Assembly (NCBI GenBank): GCA_937934305.1
Contig: CALHAG010000001.1
Span: forward strand, 112,659-176,658
Length of the DNA stretch: 64,000 bases
Direction: 5' to 3'
Source: Candidatus Caldarchaeum subterraneum
Lineage (GTDB): Archaea > Thermoproteota > Nitrososphaeria_A > Caldarchaeales > Caldarchaeaceae
The notes beneath the pieces are model-generated. The model did not search any database, was not told the DNA's origin, and saw nothing but the letters and a program-made list of their open reading frames with translations. Positions 1 through 10,629 of the stretch are shown here, piece after piece. The translations under genes were made by a program, and so were the position numbers. Each line of letters begins with the position of its first letter. The stretch's first letter is position 1.

Positions 1-112
1 TTGTCTGAGGCGTAATCGGGTAAGCGGCCACAACATCCACGTCAGCGTCCATCACAGCATGCGCAATCGCCTCGTTGCCCGACATCAAATAAAGCAAAGC
101 TTGGCGCAACAT
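1..112 (-). CDS. 2-oxoacid:ferredoxin oxidoreductase alpha subunit, N-terminus (truncated by window edge)
   Basis: Reverse-strand translation MLRQALLYLMSGNEAIAHAVMDADVDVVAAYPITPQT; AYPITPQT is typical of PorA/KorA N-termini; ATG overlaps the stop of the upstream ferredoxin-subunit ORF. Confidence 0.8.
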   Translation of the reverse strand, partial: MLRQALLYLMSGNEAIAHAVMDADVDVVAAYPITPQT

Positions 113-393
113 CACTCACTCACCATCTCTATACATTTGCGGGGACATTCGGCGGCGCAGATGCCGCATCCCTTGCAGTGCATGTAGTCGATGACAATTT
201 TGCCGCTGTGGTCTCGGATGATGGCTGGCTCGGGGCAGTAAATCCAGCATATGAGGCAGTTGGTGCATTTGTCGTAGTGGACCAGGGGTTTTCTGTTTCT
301 CCATCCGCTCATATCCCTCTCTGCGGACGAGCCTGGCTTCGTTATGTAGACCGTGATGTTAGATGAGCTCAACTCTTGCCGCCACCTCCTCAA
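112..393 (-). CDS. 2-oxoacid:ferredoxin oxidoreductase delta subunit (2x[4Fe-4S] ferredoxin)
   Basis: CTNCLICWIYCPEP and CKGCGICAAECPRKC motifs; operon with gamma and alpha subunits. Confidence 0.85.
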   Translation of the reverse strand: MRRWRQELSSSNITVYITKPGSSAERDMSGWRNRKPLVHYDKCTNCLICWIYCPEPAIIRDHSGKIVIDYMHCKGCGICAAECPRKCIEMVSE

Positions 394-937
394 AACCGTT
401 CTCGAGAGCTTTCACATCGGCTGGGCTGAACTTTTTCGCCACCAAGCTTTTGAGCGTCTCGAGTGAAACAATCCTCGTCGCCGCCACAGTGGCCCCCAGC
501 ATCACCATGTTAAGTGAAAGCGGTCTGTTGAGAGATTCTACAACACGCTGCCCATCCACCGTGAAAACATGAAGACCATCCATCCTGGGTAGAGCGGATG
601 GTTCTCTGCACGATACCACAACAACACCGTTTGGACGGGTTAAAGTTGTTGGCTCATATACGTGGATTAGCTTGCTTTCAAAGTAGACGACCGTTTCGGC
701 TTTCTCCACCGGGGCCCTTATCTCGATGGGGGTGTTGGAGACGCGGGTGTAGGCTTTTACCGGCGCCCCAGACCTCTCGGGACCAAACTCCGGAAAAGAC
801 TGCACAAACTTGCCTTCAAGCAGGGCCGCCTCCGCTAGCAACCTGCTCGCGGTCACGACACCCTGCCCTCCACGACCCACGAAGATAAACTCGTGAGTAA
901 AGTTTTCAAGCCCCTTCATCCATTTAATATATTTCAT
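359..937 (-). CDS. 2-oxoacid:ferredoxin oxidoreductase gamma subunit
   Basis: FVGRGGQGVVTASRLLAEAA and SFPEFGPERSGAPVKAYTRVS motifs. Confidence 0.88.
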   Translation of the reverse strand: MKYIKWMKGLENFTHEFIFVGRGGQGVVTASRLLAEAALLEGKFVQSFPEFGPERSGAPVKAYTRVSNTPIEIRAPVEKAETVVYFESKLIHVYEPTTLTRPNGVVVVSCREPSALPRMDGLHVFTVDGQRVVESLNRPLSLNMVMLGATVAATRIVSLETLKSLVAKKFSPADVKALENGFEEVAARVELI

Positions 938-1011
938 GCTTTACTATTAGGGTTTGCGTAAATATTTTGAATCCTAAATAAATTTGTAGACAATGGTGAT
1001 GGGGTTGGCCG

Positions 1012-1911
1012 TTGTTGCGTGAGGGGGCTTATCTAGTCGATGTGTATGGAGATGTTTACGCTGTTAAGGGCCTTGTTCATCCGCCGGGCCGTGTATACGC
1101 GGTTCCTCGTCTGCTTAAACGGGAGGAGACAAAAAATCTCCAAGAAGCTCTACAACTCATAGAGTCGGAGAGAAGCGGCTACCTGTTTCAGGACCCTTAC
1201 ACGGGGCGGCGGGTGATAGCTGTTCCCCGCAGAAACATCAAGCAAGTCATCAAACCCTCCAAAAACATCAAGGGCCCTCCGCGGCTCGTCGAAGCTGCGG
1301 AAAAGCTTTCACGGGTTCTCAGCCAAGCCGGTGTAGAGCACGGGTTCACAGGCTCCCTCCTCCTCGGAACAGCGGACAACGAATCCGACATCGACGTAGT
1401 CATCTACGGCGGCTCAAGAGAATACAGGAAACTAAAAACACTTAGGCTCAAGAACATTCTACAACCCGTCGACGAAACCGTGCTGCACATGCTTGCCAAA
1501 AGCCGTCTCGACACACCAATGTCCCAGCCAACCCTCGCCGCGGAGCAGCGTAAAATCCTCACCGGCAAGTTTGAACACATTCTCTACACGATGAAGATTG
1601 TCCCCAAAGTTTTTTGGGAAAGCTGGAGCACCACACGAGTTTATCCACAGAAATTTGTTGAGGCTGTTGTGGAGATAACCGATGCACGCCAAGGCTTCAC
1701 CACTCCTTCACGCTACCGTGTGAAACCACTTGATACCGAGGCTGGTTTCTCTGAAGTGATTAGTTTTCGAAGCAGGTTCGCGGAGATGGGTGACAATGGC
1801 GAGAGGCTGCGTGTCCGCGGGTTGTTAGAGAAGGTGGCTAAGCCGGGGAAAATATATCACAGGCTTAACGTTGGAATAGACGCGGGAGACTACATGATGG
1901 TGATGGGCTGA
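1012..1911 (+). CDS. Nucleotidyltransferase-domain protein
   Basis: GSLLLGTADNESDIDVVIYGG resembles GS..DxD nucleotidyltransferase core; paralogous to the next ORF. Confidence 0.55.
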   Translation: MLREGAYLVDVYGDVYAVKGLVHPPGRVYAVPRLLKREETKNLQEALQLIESERSGYLFQDPYTGRRVIAVPRRNIKQVIKPSKNIKGPPRLVEAAEKLSRVLSQAGVEHGFTGSLLLGTADNESDIDVVIYGGSREYRKLKTLRLKNILQPVDETVLHMLAKSRLDTPMSQPTLAAEQRKILTGKFEHILYTMKIVPKVFWESWSTTRVYPQKFVEAVVEITDARQGFTTPSRYRVKPLDTEAGFSEVISFRSRFAEMGDNGERLRVRGLLEKVAKPGKIYHRLNVGIDAGDYMMVMG

Positions 1912-1913
1912 CG

Positions 1914-2939
1914 ATGCTGCGAGACTCCAAACATCTCTACCTCGACCACGACTTTGTCGAGACAGGTGATGGATGGATATTCGGCGTGGTCTCCAACACT
2001 CATCCACCCGGCCGCATCCTCGCCTACCTCAAATATATCCCGGGAAACGGTGTCTGGACACGCGACGGCATAGCCTACAAACGCGTCCTCACAACATATT
2101 CCATGCGAGAGGTTGCGCAGATGGTTGAGAACGTGCGGCGCAGCAGGCCCGAGTACATATACATGGACCCCGCGAATGGTGAGGAGTTTGTGTACGTCCC
2201 TGTTGAGCGGGTTATGAAGCATTACAGGTGTGAGGAGGGGCTTGCGCGGATTCTGGAGAGGCCTCTGAACAGGGTTGAGGCTGTTTGCGCGGAGCTTGTT
2301 AACCAGCTTTCCAGCCGCTCAGGCGTCTCCATAGGCTTTTTCGGCGTCTCAGGCTCTCTTTTGCTCAGGCTCTACAACCCCGCGGCGGACATAGACCTCG
2401 TCGTCTACGGCGGCGAAAACTTTCGCAAAGTAATCGAAGCCTCATACAGGCTCCAGACAGAGACGACTCTCGCCGAAAACCACGCCATCCTCGTCAAAAA
2501 CTACATGACGAAATACCCCATAACACAGGAGGATGCCGAGGAGCTTGCCAAAAGATGCCGCACACGAGGCATCTACAACGGCACCCCCTACTCGCTCCAC
2601 GCCGTCAAAACCCTCCGAGAAAACAAGAGAAACTATGGAGAAGTCGTCAGCAGATACATCGGTGTGGAGAAAACCATCCTCAGGATTACGGATGCGTCGG
2701 AGAGCATGTTCACCCCCGCTGTCTACGGCGTCGAAGACATCGGCGGAAAAAACGTTGAGCAGCTCATCTGCTACGACACAACCTTCGCAGCCCTGTTCAC
2801 CGAAGGCGATGTTGTCGAAGCCCTTGGAAAGCTCGAGAAAACAAACGACATCATAGAGAACCGTGTTTACCGAAGCCTCGTCATAGGCACCACGAGAACA
2901 GCCGACATAGAATATGTCAAGCCTTTAAGAAGTGTTTAA
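1914..2939 (+). CDS. Nucleotidyltransferase-domain protein (paralogue of preceding gene)
   Basis: GSLLLRLYNPAADIDLVVYGG core; similar layout to preceding ORF. Confidence 0.55.
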   Translation: MLRDSKHLYLDHDFVETGDGWIFGVVSNTHPPGRILAYLKYIPGNGVWTRDGIAYKRVLTTYSMREVAQMVENVRRSRPEYIYMDPANGEEFVYVPVERVMKHYRCEEGLARILERPLNRVEAVCAELVNQLSSRSGVSIGFFGVSGSLLLRLYNPAADIDLVVYGGENFRKVIEASYRLQTETTLAENHAILVKNYMTKYPITQEDAEELAKRCRTRGIYNGTPYSLHAVKTLRENKRNYGEVVSRYIGVEKTILRITDASESMFTPAVYGVEDIGGKNVEQLICYDTTFAALFTEGDVVEALGKLEKTNDIIENRVYRSLVIGTTRTADIEYVKPLRSV

Positions 2940-4431
2940 CCCTGTCAGAAATCTCTTTGACAACCCACGGGGGTGTCCAGAGAGACATCGTCCTCACATA
3001 GCTTGTTTTCAAACATCTTGCTATGACTCCGGTGTCGCCTACGTTGGCGTAGCCTTTGACCACATGCTCCGCTAATGAGGCTGCTTCATCGGCTTCGAGA
3101 TAGTGGCCCGGGTAGAAGATGAGCTCCATCAAGTCCCATGCGGGGTCGCCGTCGAAAGACGCCTGCTCAACATCCGTTATGAAAATCTTCCCATCGCTTG
3201 TTTTGATGAATGACTCGGGCTTGCAGTCTCCCAGCCGGCCTCCGACACGGTGCACAGAAGCGAGCACATGGCCCACCTCTTCAGCGAAAACATCTCTCTC
3301 AGGGTTTTTCTCAAGCCACGCGTCGAGAAGCGTCTCGCCCTCGACATAGGTGGTGTAGAGAATCTTGTCCCTCCAGTTGACGTGAATGATTTCAGGTGTG
3401 TAGAAGCCGTGGCCACGGAGAAAATCGAGAAAATATATCTCCTTGGCGAGACGGGTTGACGGGTTTATCGAGAAATCCTTTATCCAAGCCGTCCATATGC
3501 GGGCGGCAACCCATTTCACATCCGTCCAGCTCATGTAGCGTTTCGCGAAAAGCTTCTCGGAGCCGACCTCGATGACATAGGTTGAGTTGAACAGGCCTCC
3601 GACCCGTTTTACATGGCCCTCTTCCCCAAAGTATTCGCGGACAAACTCCATGATGTCGAGTTGTTTTGAGAGGGGTTGGAGGCCGCGGGATGTGCGGAGA
3701 TGGATGTGCTGCTCAGGGTCGGGTAAAGTCGGTGACTGTGAGGAGAGGTTTGAAGCAGCTTCGAAGACGAGGAGGGAGAAAAGCTTCGAGAGCTTGATGA
3801 GGTTGATGCGTCGGAGCGGCTCCAAGCCGCTGAGAACCGAGAGTTTCTCAAACTTTTTCACAGCCTCGAGGGTGGGTGAGTAGCCGCCGTCAACCCTGTT
3901 CAAAAGACCCTCCGAAACCAGCTCAGACGCAGCATCCTCAAACCCTCTCTCATCCAACAGGATGTTGGAGAAATCACTTCTCAGCAGCGGAAACGTCTCC
4001 ACAATCCTCCTCACCTTCTCGAGAAGAAAATACCTCGGCTCGACGACAAGATTGACGGCCGCATACTTGTGGGCGGCTACAAGGTCTTTCAACAGCTGGC
4101 GAACCGTTTCACGTCTGTAGGTTTTCTCAAGGATTTGCATAAGCTCCTCGCCTTTAACCACTGTGTGTGGTAGGAGAAGCCTGTGGGCGAAAACCTCCGC
4201 ATACGACGAGTTGTAAACATCGTCAACAAAATCAGACTTGTCAACGAGATAGACATGTAGACCGGGTTCACGCAACACTTTCACACCCTGCCGCAGCCTC
4301 GACACCAACACCACATACTCAGGCCTCCTAACCGGAAAGTAAACAACCGCCTCAACACCCGCTTCAACACCCTTCTCCGCAAGCAACCGCTCCACAGAAG
4401 ACAACATCCCAACAACAACCATACACAACAA
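2917..4431 (-). CDS. APH-like/protein-kinase-fold phosphotransferase
   Basis: LFAKRYMSW, VGHVLASVHRVGGRLGDCKPESFIKTSDGKIFITDVEQASFDGDPAWDLMELIFY catalytic-loop-like segment. Confidence 0.6.
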   Translation of the reverse strand: MLCMVVVGMLSSVERLLAEKGVEAGVEAVVYFPVRRPEYVVLVSRLRQGVKVLREPGLHVYLVDKSDFVDDVYNSSYAEVFAHRLLLPHTVVKGEELMQILEKTYRRETVRQLLKDLVAAHKYAAVNLVVEPRYFLLEKVRRIVETFPLLRSDFSNILLDERGFEDAASELVSEGLLNRVDGGYSPTLEAVKKFEKLSVLSGLEPLRRINLIKLSKLFSLLVFEAASNLSSQSPTLPDPEQHIHLRTSRGLQPLSKQLDIMEFVREYFGEEGHVKRVGGLFNSTYVIEVGSEKLFAKRYMSWTDVKWVAARIWTAWIKDFSINPSTRLAKEIYFLDFLRGHGFYTPEIIHVNWRDKILYTTYVEGETLLDAWLEKNPERDVFAEEVGHVLASVHRVGGRLGDCKPESFIKTSDGKIFITDVEQASFDGDPAWDLMELIFYPGHYLEADEAASLAEHVVKGYANVGDTGVIARCLKTSYVRTMSLWTPPWVVKEISDRVKHFLKA

Positions 4432-4517
4432 AATAATAGGGCTTCTGCCGCCGTCTAAACAGCAGACATTCTGGCGAGTGATAAATTAATTTACTGCTTT
4501 AATGAGGATTATACGGT

Positions 4518-5852
4518 TTGAAACTGGATTTTGCTGTTCATCGCAGGTTTGTGAGGTTGGCTCAGAGGCTGGGCGCTTCGGATGTTGTCTTCACCTCGCA
4601 TCAAACGCTGTGGCAGATGATTCGCTTCTCCAACAACAAGATAACTGTCTCCAAAAACGGCTCCACCGTCTCTGTCGATGTGTATGTTAGTGTGAAGGGG
4701 AGACGGGCTGTGCAGTCGACGACCGATGTCTCACCCAAGTCTATTGAGGAGCTTGTGAGGAAAACCGTGGCCGCTGCCAAGTCTTCTCCCGAGACGGATG
4801 TCTACGCATCTCTGCCAAAAGGACCCTTCAAATATGACAAGAAGCTTCTCAAGCCCGTTTCCGCCGAGGTTTCTCCCGAGCAGCTTGTTGAGTATGTGGG
4901 GGAGGCTGTGAACGGCGGCTTAGACAATGGCGGGAAACGGGTGGCTGGAAGCCTTGTCTACACCCGTGGAAAAATGCTGTTGACGACGACGGGGGGTGTG
5001 GAGGCGTCGGCCTCGAGCATGGGTATTGAGATATCGGTCAGGGCCTTTGCGGCTGATGATGCCACGGGCCACTTCGTATCTGTTGCGGCTGACCCTAAAC
5101 AGTTCACACCATATCAAGCGGGTGCGAGGGCTGGTGAGATTGCGAAGATGGCTCTCAACCCTGTTGACGGAGAAGCAGGCGTCTACGAAGGGCTTCTCGG
5201 CCCCATGACGTTTGCACACATTCTCGAGCAGGTTGGCTCATGGGCCTCGGCATTCTACGTCGACGGTGAGATGTCTTTCTTGACGGGTTTATTGGGCCAG
5301 AAAGCGGGCTCGGATGTTTTCAGCCTCTACGACGACCCCACACTCGCCGGCACATACGGCGCGACACCCTTCGACGACGAGGGCCTTCCCACGAGGCGGA
5401 ACATCTTATTCGAGAACGGTGTTCTCAAAACATATCTCCACAACAGCACCACCGCCAAGAAGTTCAACACAAGCTCCACAGCCAACGCGGGCCTCATAGT
5501 CCCCCATCCCTACAACCTCGTCTGCAGCACAGGAGGCAAATCACTCGACAAGCTCATCTCATCCATCGACAACGGCATCTGGGTAACCAACGACTGGTAC
5601 CTCCGCTACCAAAACTATCGGACAGGCGAGTTCTCAACCATTCCACGCGACGGCCTCTTCCTGATAAGGAAAGGCTCGGTTGAGAAGCCTTTGAAGGGCC
5701 TTAGGCTGAGCGACAACATGCTCAACATTCTGAAGGGGATAAGACAGGTGGGGAATGAGGGCTACTGGATAAAGTGGTGGGAGGTCGAGATACCCACCTA
5801 CGCACCCCACGCCGTCGTCGAGAAACTAAACTTCACACGTTCAGCCCTCTAA
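4518..5852 (+). CDS. TldD/PmbA family metalloprotease-related protein
   Basis: Full-length PmbA/TldE-like sequence (FDDEGLPTRRNILFENGVLKTYLHNSTTAKKF). Confidence 0.85.
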   Translation: MKLDFAVHRRFVRLAQRLGASDVVFTSHQTLWQMIRFSNNKITVSKNGSTVSVDVYVSVKGRRAVQSTTDVSPKSIEELVRKTVAAAKSSPETDVYASLPKGPFKYDKKLLKPVSAEVSPEQLVEYVGEAVNGGLDNGGKRVAGSLVYTRGKMLLTTTGGVEASASSMGIEISVRAFAADDATGHFVSVAADPKQFTPYQAGARAGEIAKMALNPVDGEAGVYEGLLGPMTFAHILEQVGSWASAFYVDGEMSFLTGLLGQKAGSDVFSLYDDPTLAGTYGATPFDDEGLPTRRNILFENGVLKTYLHNSTTAKKFNTSSTANAGLIVPHPYNLVCSTGGKSLDKLISSIDNGIWVTNDWYLRYQNYRTGEFSTIPRDGLFLIRKGSVEKPLKGLRLSDNMLNILKGIRQVGNEGYWIKWWEVEIPTYAPHAVVEKLNFTRSAL

Positions 5853-7197
5853 CAAGTTCACGAATTCTCTCAACAAGCATAACCGCCTTCTCGAAACCCG
5901 CCTCAACATATCTCGCAACCGCTGCTTCATCAACTATGCTGGAGTCAAGCCCTCTCGCAGACAAGGTTTCACGCAACCAGTCGAGTCCCTTCTCCGCCGC
6001 TTGTGCCGCGAGGCTGTAGCCGTCTTCGACCCCGTGTTTGCGGAGAATTAGCTGTAGAATCTCGGCCGAGGCTTCGGGTGTTTTCTCGACTTCTTCACGC
6101 ATCTTGTCTGCTTTGACATGTGTTTGACCGAGGGCTTGGATGAGGTTTTTGACGCCGAGAAGTGTTAGGGCGAAGGCTGTGCCGTAGAAGCGTTTGATGA
6201 CGGAGTCGCTGAGGTCTCTGTGAAGCCGTGATGAGAGGAGGCGTGTCGCCATGTAGCTGAGCATTTCTGCGGCGAGGTCGAAACAGCCCTCCGCGTTCTC
6301 GTAAAGCAGCGGGTTATGTTTCTGCGGCATAGTTGATGAATGACGTTGTTCAAATGGTTTGCTGAACTCCACAAGCCCAAGGGCCCCGAGCAGCCAGAAA
6401 TCTCTGCATAAGTTGGCCAAAACCGAGGCTATGACGGCGACTGTCTGCAGTATCTCAGAGAACCTCTCATGCGGAACCACCTGCGTCGCGGCCGATGTGC
6501 ATTCGAGGCCCATTTGCTCGACAAATTTCTCGGCGAAGCTAATCCAATCCACCTGTGGATAAGCTGTTTTATGGGCTGAGAGGTCGCCTACCGCTCCTCC
6601 CAGCTTGGCCTGTGGTTTGAGGTTTTTGAGCTTGGTTGTTAGTTTGGCGAGCCTGTATCCGTAGTTGGCGAGGAAGCTTCCAAATGTTGTGGGCACTGCG
6701 GGTTGTCCATGTGTCCGTGCGAGATATGGCGTGGCTGCGTGTGTTTCGGCGAGTGCGGTGATTTCTTTAACAAGGTTTGTGAGAGCGGGGGTGAGGATGG
6801 TTTGGATGAAGTCGTGGAGGGCCATGCCATAAGCGATGTTGTTTATGTCCTCGCTTGTGAGGCCGAAGTGGATGAAGGGCTTTAAAGCCGCATAGCCTCT
6901 TTCCTCCAGCTTCTTCTCGAGAAACATGGTTACCGCGACGACGTCATGCCCCACCCGCCGCTCGATGTTCTTCACCTCAACAGCCTCCTTAACAGAGAGC
7001 TCCGACACCTCTTTCTCGAGGCCCTCTACCGCATGGGCCTCAGAGACCTTGCCAATCGCTATGAGAAACGCTCTAAGATAACATGCTTCGACAACCAGCC
7101 TGTAGCGGATGAGCGCGTATTCGCTGAAGAACCTGCTGCATTCCTCGAGCTTTTCTCTGTAGCGTCCGTCTAATGGAGTGATTGCTCCGAGCCTTAT
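5833..7197 (-). CDS. purB: Adenylosuccinate lyase (frame extended upstream of the 7008 ORF start; start codon uncertain)
   Basis: HFGLTSEDINN and SSTMPQKHNPLLYENAEG signature; same-frame upstream translation IRLGAITPLDGRYREKLEECSRFFSEYALIRYRLVVEACYL is conserved PurB N-terminus. Confidence 0.85.
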   Translation of the reverse strand: MRLGAITPLDGRYREKLEECSRFFSEYALIRYRLVVEACYLRAFLIAIGKVSEAHAVEGLEKEVSELSVKEAVEVKNIERRVGHDVVAVTMFLEKKLEERGYAALKPFIHFGLTSEDINNIAYGMALHDFIQTILTPALTNLVKEITALAETHAATPYLARTHGQPAVPTTFGSFLANYGYRLAKLTTKLKNLKPQAKLGGAVGDLSAHKTAYPQVDWISFAEKFVEQMGLECTSAATQVVPHERFSEILQTVAVIASVLANLCRDFWLLGALGLVEFSKPFEQRHSSTMPQKHNPLLYENAEGCFDLAAEMLSYMATRLLSSRLHRDLSDSVIKRFYGTAFALTLLGVKNLIQALGQTHVKADKMREEVEKTPEASAEILQLILRKHGVEDGYSLAAQAAEKGLDWLRETLSARGLDSSIVDEAAVARYVEAGFEKAVMLVERIRELVRGLNV

Positions 7198-8435
7198 CTC
7201 CTCGTTACCGTGAGTGAAGCCTCCTCACCCACCGACGCGATGGAGATGTTTACGCGGAGCTGTTTCTCCAGCCACTCTAGATATTCGCGGAGGTTTGGCG
7301 GAAGCTCATCCCAGCCCTTCTCAACTGCTCTGCGGAGACCATCTTCATCCACACTCCAGCCGCGGAACTCCTCGTAAACAGGCTGAACCTCGTCGAGGCG
7401 ATGCAGAAAATCACCGAAACAATTTGTCTCCACACCATCCACCACGTATCTGACACAGGCCTTGACCGTCGGAAGACCCGACAACACATCGCTCTTGGTG
7501 ACCGCCACTGTGTCGACACCGTTAACCATGCATGCGTATCGCAGAGCCGGTATGTCGAGCCAGCCTATGCGACGGGGTCTTCCCGTGGTTGTTCCATATT
7601 CTCCGCCTTTTTCGCGGATGGTTTCCGCTGTGGGGCCTGTTATTTCTGTGGGGAAGGGGCCTGCGCCGACGCGTGTGGTGTATGCTTTGGTTACACCGAT
7701 GATTTGGCCTTTTCTCGATATGGGCAACCCTGTTGAGACGAAGCCGTTTGCGGATATGGTGTTGGACGAGGTTACGTAGGGGTAGGTGCCATGGTCTATG
7801 TCAAGCAAAGTGCCCTGCGCCCCCTCGAGCAACACACGGCCTCCCGACTCAACCACCTCATTCAAAAACCCCTGGACATTCCCCGCAAAAGGCCTCAAAA
7901 GCTTCTCCAGCTTCTCGAAATCGACACCCGGCTCAACACCGTGCAGCCTCCGCAGAAACTCCACCTTCTCCCCGAGAGACCTCCGAGACAACAAGTCACC
8001 AACCCTTATCCCCACACGGAGCATTTTATCGGCGTAGGCGGGGCCTATTCCTCGCCTTGTTGTCCCAACCGCAGAGGAGCCGCGGAGAGACTCGAGTCTG
8101 CCGTCCAGTTCACGGTGCATGGGGAGGACGATGTGGGCGCCCATGCTCACAAGCGGTTGATGACGATGGCCACTTGTTTGGAGGAGCTGCAGCTCTTTCT
8201 CGAATGCTTCGGGGTCGAGGAGGCATCCCGACGCTATGACGGGCCGGGGCCCTGCGAGACAGCCTGCGGGAAGCATGTTGAATTTGTAGCGTGTCTCGCC
8301 GATTTTGACTGTGTGTCCCGCGTTTGCACCGCCCTGAAACCTCGCAACAGCCTCCGCACCCCTCGACAACACATAGCTAATCTTACCCTTCCCCTCGTCA
8401 CCCCACTGAAGCCCAACAACCACGTCAACACTCAT
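7194..8435 (-). CDS. purA: Adenylosuccinate synthetase
   Basis: VVGLQWGDEGKGKISY, GTTRRGIGPAYADK, GAQGTLLDIDHGTYPYVTSSN. Confidence 0.95.
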   Translation of the reverse strand: MSVDVVVGLQWGDEGKGKISYVLSRGAEAVARFQGGANAGHTVKIGETRYKFNMLPAGCLAGPRPVIASGCLLDPEAFEKELQLLQTSGHRHQPLVSMGAHIVLPMHRELDGRLESLRGSSAVGTTRRGIGPAYADKMLRVGIRVGDLLSRRSLGEKVEFLRRLHGVEPGVDFEKLEKLLRPFAGNVQGFLNEVVESGGRVLLEGAQGTLLDIDHGTYPYVTSSNTISANGFVSTGLPISRKGQIIGVTKAYTTRVGAGPFPTEITGPTAETIREKGGEYGTTTGRPRRIGWLDIPALRYACMVNGVDTVAVTKSDVLSGLPTVKACVRYVVDGVETNCFGDFLHRLDEVQPVYEEFRGWSVDEDGLRRAVEKGWDELPPNLREYLEWLEKQLRVNISIASVGEEASLTVTRR

Positions 8436-9910
8436 ATCGTTTCTACGTCGTGTGGATAGCTCTCCTTCAGCCCCGCCTCGGTCATGCGGATGAAGACAGC
8501 GTTTCGCTGCAGCTCCTTGATGTTTGATGCGCCGAGGTAGCTGAGGCCCGAACGAAGCCCTGCTACCAGCTGCTTCACCACATCAGAGGCAGAGCCCTTG
8601 TAGGGAACATACGCCTCAACACCCTCGGCTATGAAGCTGTACTCAGAGGCATCCTGCAGAAAATCCTCGTCACCTGTTCTACTCTCTTTGGCGAGCATCG
8701 CATAGAAAGAGGCCATGCCTCGGTAAACCTTCATCTTCCGCCCGTTCTTGACAACCACGGCTCCAGGACTCTCATCTGTCCCAGCCAACAATCTCCCAAT
8801 CATAACCGTGGAGGCGCCCGCTGCAAGCGCCTTGACGAGGTCTGCGCTCGACCTTATCCCACCATCAGCGATAATGGGTGCATCCATCGCCTCAGCAGCC
8901 TCCGCACAATCCATAATAGCCGTCAACTGAGGCACACCGACGCCCGCGACAACGCGTGTGGTGCAAACCGAGCCAGGCCCCACGCCCACCTTCACAGCCG
9001 AGGCCCCGGCAGCCACAAGGTCCTCCACACCCTCCGCCGTGGCCACGTTGCCGGCCACAAGCTCAAAATCCTCGCCGAAAGAGCGGCGGAGCTTTTTGAT
9101 GAGGTTGATGACCATGTCCGTGTGTCCATGGGCTACGTCTATCACGAGGCAGTCGGCTCCAGCTGCGAGAAGGGCCTCCGCGCGGTCCATCGCCTCCTCC
9201 CTCACACCAATAGCGGCCGCAACCATCAATCTTCCACGCGAATCCCTCGACGCGTTGGGGTGCATCAGCTTCTTGACTATGTCCGCGCTCGTGATGAGGC
9301 CTTTGATGTTCCACTCCGAGTCGACGAGCGGCAGCTTCTCCACCTTATGCCTCATGAAAATCTGTTTCGCTTCCTCGAGGGGGATGTCGGGCGGTGCCGT
9401 GACGAGTTTTTCACGTGGAGTCATGTATTCCGAGACCTTTGCTTCGCGGGGTGCGAAGAGTATGTCGCGTCTCGAGAGTATGCCGACCAGTTTCCGCGAC
9501 GATGTCGCCACAAGCAATCCGCTGACGTTTTTTCTCCGCATCAGGGCCTCTGCCTCGGCTACAGTGGCGTCGGGGTCGATGGTGTATGGCTCTTCGACGG
9601 CGATGTTTTCGGCGCGTTTCACGAGCTTCACCTGCTCAACCTGCTGCTCGACGGTGTTGAAACGATGTATGACCCCTATGCCGCCTTCACGGGCCATCGC
9701 AACAGCCATCTCAGCCTCCGTCACCGTATCCATCGCAGCCGAGACAATAGGCACCTCCAGCTCAATCCTCCGCGTAAACCGACTCCTCGTAGAAACCTCC
9801 CTACGCGACCTTATCGAGGAGCGGCGGGGCAGAAGCAACACGTCGTCAAACGTTAAACCAACCCTCTCCAAAACTTTTGCCAATAAATCCCTTGGAAAAC
9901 ACTTAGACAA
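8432..9910 (-). CDS. guaB: IMP dehydrogenase
   Basis: [16 protein letters not shown] domains, [21 protein letters not shown] active-site loop. Confidence 0.95.
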   Translation of the reverse strand: MSKCFPRDLLAKVLERVGLTFDDVLLLPRRSSIRSRREVSTRSRFTRRIELEVPIVSAAMDTVTEAEMAVAMAREGGIGVIHRFNTVEQQVEQVKLVKRAENIAVEEPYTIDPDATVAEAEALMRRKNVSGLLVATSSRKLVGILSRRDILFAPREAKVSEYMTPREKLVTAPPDIPLEEAKQIFMRHKVEKLPLVDSEWNIKGLITSADIVKKLMHPNASRDSRGRLMVAAAIGVREEAMDRAEALLAAGADCLVIDVAHGHTDMVINLIKKLRRSFGEDFELVAGNVATAEGVEDLVAAGASAVKVGVGPGSVCTTRVVAGVGVPQLTAIMDCAEAAEAMDAPIIADGGIRSSADLVKALAAGASTVMIGRLLAGTDESPGAVVVKNGRKMKVYRGMASFYAMLAKESRTGDEDFLQDASEYSFIAEGVEAYVPYKGSASDVVKQLVAGLRSGLSYLGASNIKELQRNAVFIRMTEAGLKESYPHDVETI

Positions 9911-9924
9911 CAGCTATTTAGATG

Positions 9925-10581
9925 TTAATGTTTTCTACGGCTTTTCTGCATCATTTTCTCGAAGGCTTCCTCGAAGCTCATGCCCTCATGCAGCACTATG
10001 TGCTGGTAAACCCCTGTGTGGCCTTTTTCTCTTCTTTTCAGCAGAACCTTCATGCGTGAGTTGAGGATGTCGGGGCTGATGTCGAGGGTTTTGACGGCTT
10101 CTTCGAAGCTATGTTTCAAGGGTTTTTCGACGTGGCCCTCGGCTGTGGGGATGATGAGCTGGAGGGCCTTGTTTATGCCGGGTTTTCTCACATCTCGCCG
10201 CAGCTCCTCAAGAGTCAGGTATCCCGCCAGCTTGTAGAAGCCTTCTTCATCGCGGTTGAGGGGAACCATGGGCGCCGACACAGTGTCTTTCTCGTTGAGG
10301 TAGAGATAGGCTTTGGGAGCGTAGTAGGGCGTTGCTTGGACAAGCTCCCGCTTATGGATAGGCTGGAGAAGCGACAGCGCATACTCAAGCTTATACATGG
10401 GAACGGGGAAGGGGATGAAGATGTCGAGGTCGCTTGACGGTGACACGTCGCCGCGTGCAACGCTGCCGTAGACGATAGAGTCGAAACCATGCTGCTTCAG
10501 ATGAGACATCACCATGAGGGCCCTTTCCCTTAAGCGGCGGAGAAGACTCCACACCTCGTCGCCGTATACGACAACCCTCAA
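9925..10581 (-). CDS. Nucleotidyltransferase-domain protein (start trimmed to TTG at 10581)
   Basis: [22 protein letters not shown] motif; ORF track start at 10719 would overlap the divergent methyltransferase. Confidence 0.7.
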   Translation of the reverse strand: MRVVVYGDEVWSLLRRLRERALMVMSHLKQHGFDSIVYGSVARGDVSPSSDLDIFIPFPVPMYKLEYALSLLQPIHKRELVQATPYYAPKAYLYLNEKDTVSAPMVPLNRDEEGFYKLAGYLTLEELRRDVRKPGINKALQLIIPTAEGHVEKPLKHSFEEAVKTLDISPDILNSRMKVLLKRREKGHTGVYQHIVLHEGMSFEEAFEKMMQKSRRKH

Positions 10582-10629
10582 CCCATCGCCGTAAAAGGTG
10601 TTGCAGCTTTTTATTCTTGCGAAAAATAG

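Noticed and set aside
8958-10064. 368-aa + strand ORF opposite guaB
   Set aside because: Lies antisense to a clearly conserved guaB; low-complexity Ser/Thr/Arg-rich composition typical of a shadow ORF.
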